Source: Monoplex corrugatus | Lineage: Eukaryota > Mollusca > Gastropoda > Littorinimorpha > Ranellidae | Assembly: GCA_030674185.1 (NCBI GenBank) | Contig: CM060312.1 | Location: forward strand, 1,118,492-1,182,491 | Length of the DNA: 64,000 nt | Reading direction: 5' to 3' | In this document: piece after piece, positions 47,126 to 61,184 of the stretch | How the letters are laid out: the number at the start of each line of letters is the position of its first letter | How positions within the stretch are numbered: position 1 is the stretch's first letter | Position numbers and translations under genes: made by a program | Notes under the pieces: model-generated | Told to the model about the DNA's origin: nothing | The model's database searches: none | What the model saw: the letters and a program-made list of their open reading frames with translations, nothing else

Positions 47126-50100
47126 AAACATGGTGAGTATAATACCTACCTGAAGTACAAACATGGTGAGTATAATACCTACCTGAAGTACAAACATGGT
47201 GAGTATATATACCTACCTGAAGTACAAACATGGTGAGTACAGTCCCCTACTGTAGTACAAACATGGTGAGTATATATACCTACCTGAAGTACAAACATGG
47301 TGAGTACAGTCCCTACCTGAAGTACAAACATGGTGAGTACAGTCCCTACCTGAAGTACAAACATGGTGAGTATAATACCTACCTGAAGTACAAACATGGT
47401 GAGTATAATACCTACCTGAAGTACAAACATGGTGAGTACAGTCCCTACCTGAAGTACAAACATGGTGAGTATAATACCTACCTGAAGTACAAACATGGTG
47501 AGTATAATACCTACCTGAAGTACAAACATGGTGAGTACAGTCCCTACCTGAAGTACAAACATGGTGAGTACAGTCCCTACTGTAGTACAAACATGGTGAA
47601 TACAGTCCCTACCTGAAGTACAAACATGGTGAGTACAGTCCCTACTGTAGTACAAACATGGTGAGTACAGTCCCTACTGTAGTACAAACATGGTGAGTAC
47701 AGTCCCTACTGTAGTACAAACATGGTGGGTACAGTCCCTACTGTAGTACAAACATGGTGAGTACAGTCCCTACTGTAGTACAAACATGGTGAGTACAGTC
47801 CCTACTGTAGTACAAACATGGTGAGTACAGTCCCTACTGTAGTACAAACATGGTGAGTACAGTCCCTACTGTAGTACAAACATGGTGAGTACAGTCCCTA
47901 CCTGAAGTACAAACATGGTGAGTACAGTCCCTACTGTAGTACAAACATGGTGAGTACAGTCCCTACTGTAGTACAAACATGGTGAGTACAGTCCCTACCT
48001 GAAGTACAAACATGGTGAGTACAGTCCCTACTGTAGTACAAACATGGTGAGTACAGTCCGTACTGTAGTACAAACATGGTGAGTATAATACCTACCTGAA
48101 GTACAAACATGGTGAGTATAATACCTACCTGAAGTACAAACATGGTGAGTATAATACTTGCCTGAAGTACAGACATGGTGAGTATAATACCTACCTGAAG
48201 TACAAACATGGTCAGTATAATACCTACCTGAAGTACAAACATGGTGAGTATAATACCTACCTGAAGTACAAACATGAGTATAATACCTACCTGAAGTACA
48301 AACATGGTGAGTATAATACCTACCTGAAGTACAAACATGGTCAGTATAATACCTACCTGAAGTACAAACATGGTGAGTATAATACCTACCTGAAGTACAA
48401 ACATGATGAGTATAATACCTACCTGAAGTACAAACATGATGAGTATAATACCTACCTGAAGTACAAACATGAGTATAATACCTACCTGAAGTACAAACAT
48501 GATGAGTATAATACCTACCTGAAGTACAAACATGATGAGTATAATACCTACCTGAAGTACAAACATGGTGAGTATAATACCTACCTGAAGTACAAACATG
48601 GTGAGTACAGTCCCCTGCTATAGTACAAACATGGTGAGTACTGTCCACTACTGTGGTACAAACATGAGTACTGTCCCCTACTATAGTACAAACATGATGA
48701 GTACAGTCCCCTACTGTAGTACAAACATGGTGAGTACTGTCCACTACTATAGTACAAACATGGTGAGTACTGTCCCCTACTATAGTACAAACATGGTGAG
48801 TACAGTCCCCTACTATAGTACAAACATGGTGAGTACAGTCCCCTACTATAGTACAAACATGGTGGGTACAGTCCACTACTGTAGTAAATAAATGGTGGGT
48901 ACAGTCCACTACTGTTGTACAAACATGGTGTGTACTGCTCACTACATTAGTACAAACATGGTGAGTACTGTCCACTACTGTAGTAAATAAATGGTGGGTA
49001 CAGTCCACTGTTGTTGTACAAACATGGTGTGTACTGCTCACTACATTAGTACAAACATGGTGAGTACAGTCCACTACTGTAGTAAATAAATGGTGGGTAC
49101 AGTCCACTACTGTTGTACAAACATGGTGTGTACTGCTCACTACATTAGTACAAACATGGTGAGTACAGTCCACTACTGTAGTAAATAAATGGTGGGTACA
49201 GTCCACTGCTGTCGTACAAACATGGTGTGTACTGCTCACTACATTAGTACAAACATGGTGAGTACAGTCCACTACTGTAGTAAATAAATGGTGGGTACAG
49301 TCCACTGCTGTCGTACAAACATGGTGTGTACTGTCCACTACTGTAGTACAAACATGGTGAGTACAGTCCCTACCTGTAGTACAAACATGGTGAGTACAAT
49401 CCACTATTGTAGTAAATAAATGGTGGGTATAGTCTACTACTGTAGTACAAACATGGTGATTACTGTCCACTACTGTAGTACAAACATGGTGAGTACTGTC
49501 CACTACTGTAGTACAAACATGGTGATTACTGTCCACTACTGTAGTACAAACATGGTGATTACTGTCCACTACTGTAGTACAAACATGGTGATTACTGTCC
49601 ACTACTGTAGTACAAACATGGTGAGTGCTGTCCACTACTGTAGTACAAACATGGTGAGTAATGTCCACTACTGTAGTACAAACATGGTGAATACTGTCCA
49701 CTACTATAGTACAAACATGGTGAGTGCTGTCCACTACTGTAGTACAAACATGGTGATTACTGTCCACTACTGTAGTACAAACATGGTGAGTAATGTCCAC
49801 TACTGTAGTACAAACATGGTGAATACTGTCCACTACTATAGTACAAACATGGTGAGTGCTGTCCACTACTATAGTACACACATGGTGAGTACTGTCCACT
49901 ACTGTAGTACAAACATGGTGAGTACTGTCCACTACTGTAGTACAAACATGGTGAGTACTGTCCACTAATATAGTACAAACATGCTGAGTACTGTCCACTA
50001 ATATAGTACAAACATGGTGAGTACAGTCCACTACTATAGTACAAAAATGGTGAGTACTGTCCACTACTGTAGTACAAACATGGTGAGTACTGTCCACTAC

Positions 50101-50200
50101 TTTAGTACAAACATGGTGAGTACTGTCCCCACCTGTAGTACAAACATGGTAAGTACTGTCCCCACCTGTAGTACAAACATGGTGAGTACTGTCCCTGTAC
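47126..50200. repeat. Array carrying ATG|GTGAGT in most units (3.1 kb)
   Basis: Unit of 31-33 bases: AACATGGTGAGTACAGTCC then CTACTGTAGTACA or ACCTGAAGTACA. Subfamilies alternate GTGAGTATAATACC, GTGAGTACAGTCC, GTGAGTACTGTCC and GTGATTACTGTCC. At 48880-49330 a block alternates with TAAATAAATGGTGGG units. Long minus-strand frames (to 794 codons) are artefacts. Confidence 0.96.
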
Positions 50201-52845
50201 AGTTTTACACACATGATAAGTACAGTCCTGTGTTGTTGTACACACATGATAAGTACAGTCCTGTATTGTTGTACACACATAATAAGTACAGTCCTGTATT
50301 GTTGTACACACATAATAAGTACAGTCCTGTATTGTTGTACATACATAATAAGTACAGTCCTGTGTTGTTGTACACACATGATAAGTACAGTCCTGTATTG
50401 TTGTACACACATAATAAGTACAGTCCTGTATTATTGTACACACATAATAAATACAGTCCTGTATTGTTCTACACACATAATAAGTACAGTCCTGTATTGT
50501 TGTACACACATAATAAGTACAGTCCTATATTGTTGTACACACATAATAAGTACAGTCCTGTATTGCTGTACATACATAATAAGTACAGTCTTGTGTTGTT
50601 GTACACACATAATAAGTACAGTCCTGTATTGTTGTACACACATAATAAGTACAGTCCTGTATTGTACATACATAATAAGTACAGTCCTGTATTGTTGTAC
50701 ACACATAATAAGTACAATCCTGTGCTGTTGTACACACATAATAAGTACAGTCCTGTATTGTTGTACACACATAATAAGTACAGTCCTGTATTGTTGTACA
50801 CACATAATAAGTACAGTCCTGTATTGTTGTACACACATAATAAGTACAGTCCTGTATTGTTGTACACACATAATAAGTACAGTCCTGTATTGTTGTACAC
50901 ACATAATAAGTACAATCCTGTGTTGTACACACATAATAAGTACAGTCCTGTATTGTACATACATAATAAGTACAGTCTGTTGTTGTACACACATATAAGT
51001 ACAGTCCTGTATTGTTGTACACACATTAAGTACAGTCTGTGTTGTACAACATAATAAGTACAGTCCTGTATTGTTGTACACACATATAGTACAGTCCTGT
51101 ATTGTGTACACAATAAGTACAGTCCTGTATTGTTGTACACCATGATAAGTACAGTCCTGTATTGTGTACAACATAATAGTACAGTCCTGTATTGTTTACA
51201 TACATAATAAAGTACAGTCCTGTATTGTTGTACACACATAATAAGTACTGGCCTGTGTTGTACACACATAATAAGTACAGTCCTGTATTGTTGTAACACA
51301 CATAATAAGTACAGTCCTGTGTTGTACACACATAATAAGTACAGTCTGTAGTGTACACACATAATAAGTACAGTCTTGTATTGTTGTACATACATAATAA
51401 GTACAGTCCTGCATTGTTGTCCACACATTAATAAGTACAGTCCTGTATTGTTGTACACACATAATAATACAGTCCTGTGTTGTTGTACATACATAATAAG
51501 TACAGTCCTGTGTTGTTTTACATACATAATAAGTACAATCTGTGTTGTAACACAAAATAGTACAGTCCTGTTGTGTTGTACACACATAAAAATACAGTCC
51601 TGTATTGTTGTACCACATAATAGTACAGTCCTGTATTGTTGTACACACATAATAAGTACAGTCCTGTGTTGTTGTACATAATTAATAAGTACAGTCCTGT
51701 ATTGTTGTATATACATAATAAGTACAGTCCTGTGTTGTTGTACACACATAATAAGTACAGTCCTGTGCGTTGTACAACATAATAAGTACAGTCTGTATTG
51801 TTGTACACACATAATAAGTACAGTCCTGTGTTGTACACACATAATAAGTACAGTCCTGTTGTTGTACACACATAATAAGTACAGTCCTGTATGTTGTACA
51901 CACATAATAAGTACAGTCTGTATTGTTGTACACACATAATAGTACAGTCCTGTATTGTTGTACACACATAATAAGTACACCTGAATGTTGTACACACATA
52001 ATAGTACAGTCCTGTATTGTTGTACACACATAATATACAGTCCTGTTGTTTACACACATAATAAGTACAGTCCTGTATGTTGTACACACATAATAAGACA
52101 GCCTGTATTGTTGTACACACATAATAAGTACAGTCCTGTATTGTTGTACACACATAATAAGTACAGTCCTGGTTGTTGTACAAATATAAACATCTGTATT
52201 GTGTACAACATAATAAGTACAGTCCTGTATTGTTGTACACACATAATAAGCTGATTGTTGTACAGTCCTGATTGTTTACACACATAATTAAGTACAGTCC
52301 TGTATTGTTGTTTCACACACATAAATATAGTACAGTCCTGTATTGTTGTACACACATAATAAGTACAGTCCTGTGTTGTTGTACACACATAATAAGTACA
52401 TCTTATTGTTGTCACACATATAGTCATCTGTATTGTTGTACACACATAATATATGTACACTTAGTCTCCTGTATTGTTTGTACACACATAATAAGTACAG
52501 TCCTGTATTGTTGTACACAACATAATAAGTACAGTCTGTTGTTGTACACACTAATAAGTACAGTCCTGTATGTTGTACACACATAATACAGTACAGTCAC
52601 CTGTATTGTTGTACACACATAATAAGTACAGTTGTGTGTCACCTAAGTACAGTCTGTTTGTACACACATAATAGTACAGTCTGTATGTTGTACACAATAT
52701 AGTACAGTCTGTATGTTGTAGACACTACACTAATAAGTACAGTCCTGTATTGTTGTACATACATAATAAGTACAGTCCTGTATTGTTGTACACACATAAT
52801 AAGTACAGTCCTGTGTTGTTGTACACACATAATAAGTACAGTCCT
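50201..52845. repeat. TACACACATAATAAGTACAG array, left part
   Basis: Unit of 33 bases: TACACACATAATAAGTACAG then TCCTGTATTGTTG, with a 30-base form lacking one TTG. Related to the preceding array: CATGGTGAGTACAGTCC corresponds to CATGATAAGTACAGTCC at the junction. Very indel-rich from 51.0 to 52.7 kb. Confidence 0.96.
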
Positions 52846-52967
52846 ATATTATTATTATTATTATTATGAACATTTAGTACGCCTAATCAAATTAATGCCT
52901 AGGCGTTAACAATGGCAAAACATATAACCGAAATCACAAGCACGCACACACACGCCCACAAACACAC

Positions 52968-53006
<39 letters not shown>

Positions 53007-53018
53007 ACACGCACACGC

Positions 53019-53062
<44 letters not shown>

Positions 53063-55897
53063 CACGACATGCAAATGCAATGACACATTGACACTAAGAC
53101 ATTATAAAGCCAACATTACGTTACATGGGGGGAGGGGGGCAGAAATTACCAGTTATTTGGGAAACAGATGAGTTTTGAGGGAGCGTTTGAATGTGGACAG
53201 AGAGGGTGAGTATCTGAGTGAGCGAGGTAGCTGATTCCAGATAGTTGGAGCTTGATAGGAAAAAGAACGCTGCCCAAACCTTTTAGTGCGGACTATGGGG
53301 ATACTATAGAGACGGATGTCGGATGAGGACCGCAAAGCTCGAGATGGCGTGTAGAGATGTAACAGATGGGCGAGATACTCAGGACAGGAAGACTCAATAG
53401 ATTTGAAGCAGAGACAGGCAATCTTGTAGGATATTCTTTGCTGAACCGGGAGCCAGTGAAGAGAACAGAGCAATGGCGTAACATGGTTAAATTTTGAAGA
53501 GCGGAAGATGAGACGGGCAGCATGATTTTGAACTTTCTGAAGTTTGTTAATGAGGTGAGAGGGGGAACCAGACAAAAGAGCATTACAGTAATCAAGACGA
53601 GATAGAACAAGTGCACAGACAAGAGTCTTTGTCGTGTCTTCTGAGAGGAGATGGCGGATAGAAGCAATTCGGCGGAGTTCAAGAAAACAAGTCCGACAAA
53701 CGTTGCTAACATGCAGATGGAAGGACAGGGTTTGGTCAAGAGTTACACCAAGGTTACGGGCAGAATAGGAGAGAGTGATAGACGAGTCAACAAGTGTGAT
53801 GGAGGTTGGAAGAGAGGGGTGATTTTGGAGTTTGGGTGGGGTGATCAAGATCAATTCGGATTTCTCTTCATTCAATTTCAGTTTGTTTTCAGTCATCCAA
53901 TCCTTCAGGTCGGCTACACAAGATTGGGTGTTTTGGATCATGAGGGGAAGGTCAGGGAGAGGCCCAGAGACATACAGCTGATTGTCATCCGAGAAAGAAT
54001 GATGCTGAAGTAGGTGTTCTTGGACAATAGAGGAGACAGGATAGGTGTAGAGAATGAAAAGTAGGGGGCCCAGAACAGATCCCTGTGGCACTCCATAGGT
54101 CAGACAGGAAGCATTAGAAGAAAGACCATTGACAGAAACTACTTGCAGACGATCGGTGATGTAAGAATGAAACCAATTCAAGACAGTATCATGGAGCCCA
54201 AAAGAGTGATGCAGACGGGAGAGAAGGATAGAGTGGTCAATAGTGTCAAAGGCAGCAGATAGGTCCAAGAGAGTCAAAAGTGATACATTGTTAGAGTCAA
54301 GAGTAGTCAGTAAGTCGTTGCAGATTTTGAGAAGAGCAGTCTCGGTGCTATGTGCAGAACGGTAAGCAGACTGAAGGGGATAGACAAGGTTATTGGAATG
54401 AAGGTGGTTTAACAGCTGGTTGAGAACAACTTTCTCTAAGACCTTGGAAAGAAATGGAAGATTTGACACAGGTCTATAGTTTTTCAAATTCTCAGGGTCA
54501 AGAGTCGTCTTTTTTAGAAGAGGTCTAACAATTGCTGACTTAAAAGAAGAAGGAAAGGAGCCAGTTGAGAGGGAATGGTTGATGATGTTGGTGATGTGAG
54601 GAAGAAGAGTATCAAGACAATGGGTGAGGAAAGAAACTGGCAATGGGTCAAGTTCACAGGTTTTAATGCCGGATTTCATGATGATTTTCTTAACAAAGTC
54701 CTCAGAAACGGGTTGGAAGGAAGTAAGGGGGATTCCAGAGAAAGGGGGTTCAGGAAATGTTGCATGAGTGTTCGTCGTGGAATCAAGAGAAAGCCTGAGG
54801 TTAGCAATCTTGTTGACAAAATAGTCGGAGAAAGCCTGTGGAAGATCAGATGGTGGCAGGTTAGATGGAAGAGGAGAAGAGCCAGTTTTGCCAAGAAGAG
54901 TATTAGTGATATTATACAATTGTTTGGACGTGGAGCAAGCAAGAATTTTGGCATTGTAATAGGCTGATTTAGCGGCGTCTACAAGGCTATTAACAATTTT
55001 GTTGGCAGTTTGAAAGATTTGCCTATGCACAGTTAGACTGGACTTGAGCCATTGTCTCTCAGCTTGACGTCTGTCACGCTTGGCATCTTGCAGTTGTGAA
55101 GCTATGGAGGAGAACCAAGGTGTAGGCGGTCGTTTGGAGACTTGGCGTGTTGTTGATGGAGCATGTTGATCCAGTAGCCCAAGAAGGAGGTTGTTCAGTT
55201 CATCAGCAGTACTAGGAGGCGAGGCAGTAAGGAGAGAGTGAAGATCAGCATCGAACACAGACAAGTCAACAGCAGATAGGTGTCTGGCTTGCACAGCAGT
55301 TTTCTGAGGAGGAGGACGGGAAAGCAGGAGATCAGAGATGAGGCAGACATGGTCAGAAGGAGGGTGTGATCAGTGGTGATGGACTTCACGATGGCCTGAT
55401 CAGCCCTGTGGATAATACCGTCTAGGGTATGCCCCCGTGTGTGTGTAGGCACGTTGACTGTGTGAACCAGACCATATGAGTCCAGTAGATCAATAACTTT
55501 AGAAGTAAGAGTGTTGACAGGATGGTCAAAATGAATGTTGAAGTCCCCGGCGATGATGTAGGAACCACTGAGTGAATTGCAGTAAGACAGAAGGTCAGGC
55601 AGTTCGTCAGTGAAGGTAGAGTCAGTCAGACGGTTCTTGGAGTTGGGTGGAGGGCGGTAGAGGCAAAGCAGGTGGAACGTCTGATGAGGGAAAGTAAGGG
55701 TGAGTTGGGCCAGTTCAAAGGAGGAGTGACTGAAAGGGAAGGCAGATTTGGTTGAGGCATAAGGTGAAAGTTGATCAGCGACGACAAAGGCAATGCCGCC
55801 ACCACGGCTGGACTGACGAGGGAAGGAAAGGGTGTAGTGACCAGGGGGAGCAATGTCACGGCACTTGGCTTCATCACCAACTGAACGAAACCAGGTT
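52846..55897 (-). mobile_element. L2-like LINE inserted in the array, near-complete ORF2
   Basis: 5' end at about 55897 in the endonuclease, 3' end at 52846-52868 in an (ATA)n tail. The 3' UTR holds a (TG)n tract (52940-53060 on the complementary strand). The array unit continues on both sides. The direct repeat ACACATAATAAGTACAGTCC flanks both ends and may be a target duplication, but it is also the array unit. Confidence 0.9.
53153..55896 (-). pseudogene. L2 ORF2: endonuclease plus RT, one frameshift
   Basis: Endonuclease part (55896 to about 55380): ETWFRSVGDEAKCRDIAPPG, RQSSRGGGIAFVVAD, LLCLYRPPPNSKNRL, YIIAGDFNIHFDHP. One base is lost near 55370-55390, shifting the frame to SDHVCLISDLLLSR and on into a 713-codon stretch open to 53153. 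It holds [108 protein letters not shown] and the terminal FKRSLKTHLFPK. The palm motif is FSDD rather than the usual FADD or YADD. The N-terminal endonuclease residues and any ORF1 are missing. The youngest-looking LINE in the window. Confidence 0.9.
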
Positions 55898-58800
55898 TCA
55901 ACAACACACATAATAAGTACAGTCCTGTATTGTTGTACACACATAATAAGTACAGTCCTGTATTGTTGTACACACATAATAAGTACAGTCCTGTATTGTT
56001 GTACATACATAATAAGTACAGTCCTGTATTGTTGTACACACATAATAAGTACAGTCCTGTATTGTTGTACACACATAATAAGTACAGTCCTGTATTGTAC
56101 ACACATAATAAGTACAGTCCTGTATTGTTGTACACACATAATAAGTACAGTCCTGTGTTGTTGTACATACATAATAAGTACAGTCCTGTGTTGTACACAC
56201 ATAATAAGTACAGTACTGTATTGTTGTACACACATGATAAGTACAGTCCTGTATTGTTGTACACACATAATAAGTACAGTCCTGTATTGTTGTACACACA
56301 TGATAAGTACAGTCCTGCATTGTTGTACACACATAATAAGTACAGTCCTGTATTGTTGTACACACATAATAAGTACAGTCCTGTATTGTTGTACACACAT
56401 GATAAGTACAGTCCTGTATTATTGTACACACATAATAAGTACAGTCCTGTGTTGTTGTACACACAAAATAAGTACAGTCCTGTATTGTTGTACATACATA
56501 ATAAGTACAGTCCTGTATTGTTGTACACACATAATAAGTACAGTCCTGTATTGTTGTACACACATAATAAGTACAGTCCGGTGTTGTACACACATAATAA
56601 GTACAGTCCTGTGTTGTACACACATAATAAGTACAGTCCTGTGTTGTTGTACACACATAATAAGTACAGTCCTGTGTTGTTGTACACACATAATAAGTAC
56701 AGTCCTGTGTTTTGTACACACATAATAAGTACAGTCGTGTGTTGTACACATATAATTACAGTCCTGTATTGTTGTACACACATAATAAGTACAGTCCTGT
56801 ATTGTTGTACACACATAATAAGTACAGTCCTGTGTTGTGGTACATACATAATAAGTACAGTCCTGTGTTGTTGTACATACATAATAAGTACAGTCCTGTG
56901 TTGTACACACATAAAAAGTACAGTCCTGTGTTGTACATACATAATAAGTACAGTCCTGTGTTGTACACACATAATAAGTACAGTCCTGTATTGTACACAC
57001 ATAATAAGTACAGTAATGTGTTGTACACACATAATAAGTACAGTCCTGTGCTGCACACACATAATAAGTACAGTCCTGTGTTGTTGTACACACATAATAA
57101 GTACAGTCCTGTATTGTACACACATAATAAGTACAGTCCTGTATTGTTATACACACATAATAAGTACAGTCCTGTATTGTTGTACACACATAATAAGTAC
57201 AGTCCTGTGTTGTTTTACACACATAATAAGTACAGTCCTGTATTGTTGTACACACATAATAAGTACAGTCCTGTATTGTACACACATAATAAGTACAGTC
57301 CTGTATTGTTGTACACACATAATAAGTACAGTCCTGTGTTGTTGTACACACATAATAAGTACAGTCCTGTGTTGTTGTACACACATAATAAGTACAGTCC
57401 TGTGTTGTTTTACACACATAATAAGTACAGTCCTGTGTTGTTGTACACACATAATAAGTACAGTCGTGTGTTGTACACATATAATTACAGTCCTGTATTG
57501 TTGTACACACATAATAAGTACAGTCCTGTATTGTTGTACACATAATAAGTACAGTCTTGTGTTGTTGTACATACATAATAAGTACAGTCCTGTGTTGTTG
57601 TACATACATAATAAGTACAGTCCTGTATTGTTGTACACACATAATAAGTACAGTCCTGTATTGTACACACATAATAAGTACAGTCCTGTATTGTTGTACA
57701 CACATAATAAGTACAGTCCTGTGTTGTTGTACACACATAATAAGTACAGTACTGTGTTCTACACACATACTAAGTACAGTCCTGTATTGTTGTACACACA
57801 TAATAAGTACAGTCCTGTATTGTTGTACACATAATAAGTACAGTCTTGTGTTGTTGTACATACATAATAAGTAGTCCTGTGTTGTTGTACATACATAATA
57901 AGTACAGTCCTGTATTGTTGTACACACATAATAAGTACAGTCCTGTATTGTACACACATAATAAGTACAGTCCTGTATTGTTGTACACACATAATAAGTA
58001 CAGTCCTGTGTTGTTGTACACACATAATAAGTACAGTACTGTGTTCTACACACATACTAAGTACAGTCCTGTATTGTTGTACACACATAATAAGTACAGT
58101 CCTGTATTGTTGTACACACATAATAAGTACAGTCTGTGTTGTACACACATAATAAGTACAGTCCTGTGTTATACACACATAATAAGTACAGTTCTGTGTT
58201 GTTGTACACACATAATAAGTACAGTCCTGTATTGTTGTACACACATGATAAGTACAGTCCTGTATTGTTGTACACACATAATAAGTACAGTCCTGTTTTG
58301 TTGTACATACATAATAAGTACAGTCCTGTGTTGTACACACATAATAAGTACAGTACTGTATTGTTGTACACACATGATAAGTACAGTCCTGTATTGTTGT
58401 ACACACATAATAAGTACAGTCCTGTATTGTTGTACACACATGATAAGTACAGTCCTGCATTGTTGTACACACATGATAAGTACATCCTGTATTGTTGTAC
58501 ACACATGATAAGTACAGTCCTGTATTGTTGTACACACATAATAAGTACAGTCCTGTTTTGTTGTACATACATAATAAGTACAGTCCTGTGTTTGTACACA
58601 CATAATAAGTACAGTCTGTATTGTTGTACACACATGATAAGTACAGTCCTGTATTGTTGTACACACATAATAAGTACAGTCCTGTATTGTTGTACACACA
58701 TGATAAGTACAGTCCTGCATTGTTGTACACACATGATAAGTACATCCTGTATTGTTGTACACACATAATAAGTACAGTCCTGTATTGTTGTACACACATG

Positions 58801-60870
58801 ATAAGTACAGTCCTGTATTATTGTACACACATAATAAGTACAGTCCTGTTTGTTGTACACAACATAATAAGTACAGTCCTGTATTGTTGTACAACATAAT
58901 AAGTACAGTCCTGTATTGTTGTACACACATAATAAGTACAGTCCTGTATTGTTGTACACACATAATAAGTACAGTCCTGTTGTTGTACACACATAATAAG
59001 TACAGTCCTGTGTTGTTGTACACACATAATAAGTACAGTCTTGTGTTGTACACACATAATAAGTACAGTCCTGTGTTGTTGTACACACATAATAAGTACA
59101 GTCCTGTGTTGTTGTACACACATAATAAGTACAGTCTTGTGTTGTACACACATAATAAGTACAGTCCTGTGTGTTGTTGTACACACATAATAAGTACAGT
59201 CCTGTGTTGTTGTACACACATAATAAGTACAGTCCTGTGTTGTTGTACACACATAATAAGTACAGTCCTGTGTTGTTGTACACACATAATAAGTAGTCCT
59301 GTGTTGTTGTACACACATAATAAGTACAGTCGTGTGTTGTACACATATAATTACAGTCCTGTATTGTTGTACACACATAATAAGTACAGTCCTGTATTGT
59401 TGTACACACATAATAAGTACAGTCCTGTGTTGTTGTACATACATAATAAGTAGTCCTGTGTTGTTGTACATACATAATAAGTACAGTCCTGTGTTGTACA
59501 CACATAATAAGTACAGTCCTGTGTTGTACACACATAATAAGTACAGTCCTGTGTTGTACACACATAATAAGTACAGTCCTGTATTGTACACACATAATAA
59601 GTACAATACTGTGTTGTACACACATAATAAGTACAGTCCTGTGCTGTACACACGTAATAAGTACAGTCCTGTGTTGTTGTACACACATAATAGTACAGTC
59701 CTGTATTGTACACACATAATAAGTACAGTCCTGTATTGTTTACACAACATAATAAGTGTCCTGTAGTTGTACACACATAATAAGTACAGTCCTGTTTGTT
59801 GTACACACATAATGAGTACAGTCCTGTATTGTAACACATAATAAGTACAGTCCTGTATTGTTTACACACATAATAAGTACAGTCCTGTATTGTTGTACAC
59901 ACATAATAAGTACAGTCCTGTATTGTTTTGTACACACATAATAAGTACAGTCCTGTATTGTTGTCACACATAATAAGTACAGTCCTGTATTGTTGTACAC
60001 ACATAATAATACAGTCCTGTATTGTTGTACACACATAATAAGTACAGTCCTGTATTGTTGTACACACATAATAAGTACAGTCCTGTATTGTTGTACACAC
60101 ATAATAAAGTACAGTCCTGTATTGTTACACACATAATAAGTACAGTCCTGTATTGTTGTACACACATAATAAGTACAGTCCTGTATTGTTGTACACACAT
60201 AATAAGTACAGTCCTGTATTGTTGTACACACATAATAAATACAGTCCTGCATTGTACACACATAATAAGTACAGTCCTGTATTGTTGTACACACATAATA
60301 AGTACAGTCCTGTATTGTTGTACACACATAATAAGTACAGTCCTGTATTGTTGTACATACATAATAAGTACTGTCCTGTGTTGTACACACATAATAAGTA
60401 CAGTCCTGTATTGTACATACATAATAAATAAGTCCTGTGTTGTTGTACACACATAATAAATACAGTCCTGTGTTGTACACACATAATAAGTACAGTACTG
60501 TTGTACACAATAATAAGTACAGTCCTGTGTTGTACACACATAATAAGTACAGTCCTGTATTGTTGTACACACATAATAAATACAGTCCTGTGTTGTACAC
60601 ACATAATAAGTCGTACACTCTTGTATTGTTGTACACACATAATAAATACAGTCCTGTGTTGTACACACATAATAAGTCGATAGTCTTGTATTGTTGTACA
60701 CACATAATAATACAGTCCTGTATTGTTGTACACACATAATAAGTACAGTCCTGTATTGTACATACATAATAAATACAGTCCTGTGTTGTACACACATAAT
60801 AAGTACAGTCCTGTGTTGTACAACATAATAAATACAGTCCTGTGTTGTTGTGCACACATAATAAGTACAG
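55898..60870. repeat. TACACACATAATAAGTACAG array, right part
   Basis: Same 33/30-base units as 50201-52845, largely homogeneous, with higher-order copies: the odd unit GTCGTGTGTTGTACACATAT occurs at 56733, 57462 and about 59328. Stop-free units keep frames of up to 634 codons open on both strands. No gene. Confidence 0.96.
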
Positions 60871-61184
60871 TCAGACATCCTTAGGTTGGTCAGTCTTTCC
60901 TGTCTGTCAACTGCCGCGACAGCCCGCATCCACGGTATCGTAGAGAAAGGTCGTGGACAGTGTATCATGGCGGGTGACATGACAAAGTCAAGAAAGTCTG
61001 TGTCGTTTCACTGTTGCCATAAATGATTTCCGATGGCCCAGCATGGCGTTGATCATGTTCCTATCGTGCTGTTTGTCTTAGTCTGGGGACGATGTCAAGC
61101 ATGTTTGTTTAGCCACGTACTGTAGTTTCCAAGGACTGAATTCTCTTCTCTGGGTCAGCAAGAAATGTCCACATTTTTTACACG
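60871..61184. other. Spacer between arrays
   Basis: About 310 non-repetitive, GC-balanced bases. A minus-strand frame reads RPFSTIPWMRAVAAVDRQER, possibly an old element, but this is not recognised. Confidence 0.35.

Noticed and set aside
48028..50412. 794-codon minus-strand frame (HHVCTTVVDST repeats)
   Set aside because: Spans two tandem arrays of 31-33 bases; frame openness follows from stop-free units.
55930..57834. 634-codon plus-strand frame (YTHNKYSPVLL repeats)
   Set aside because: Repeat artefact; overlapping open frames exist on both strands.
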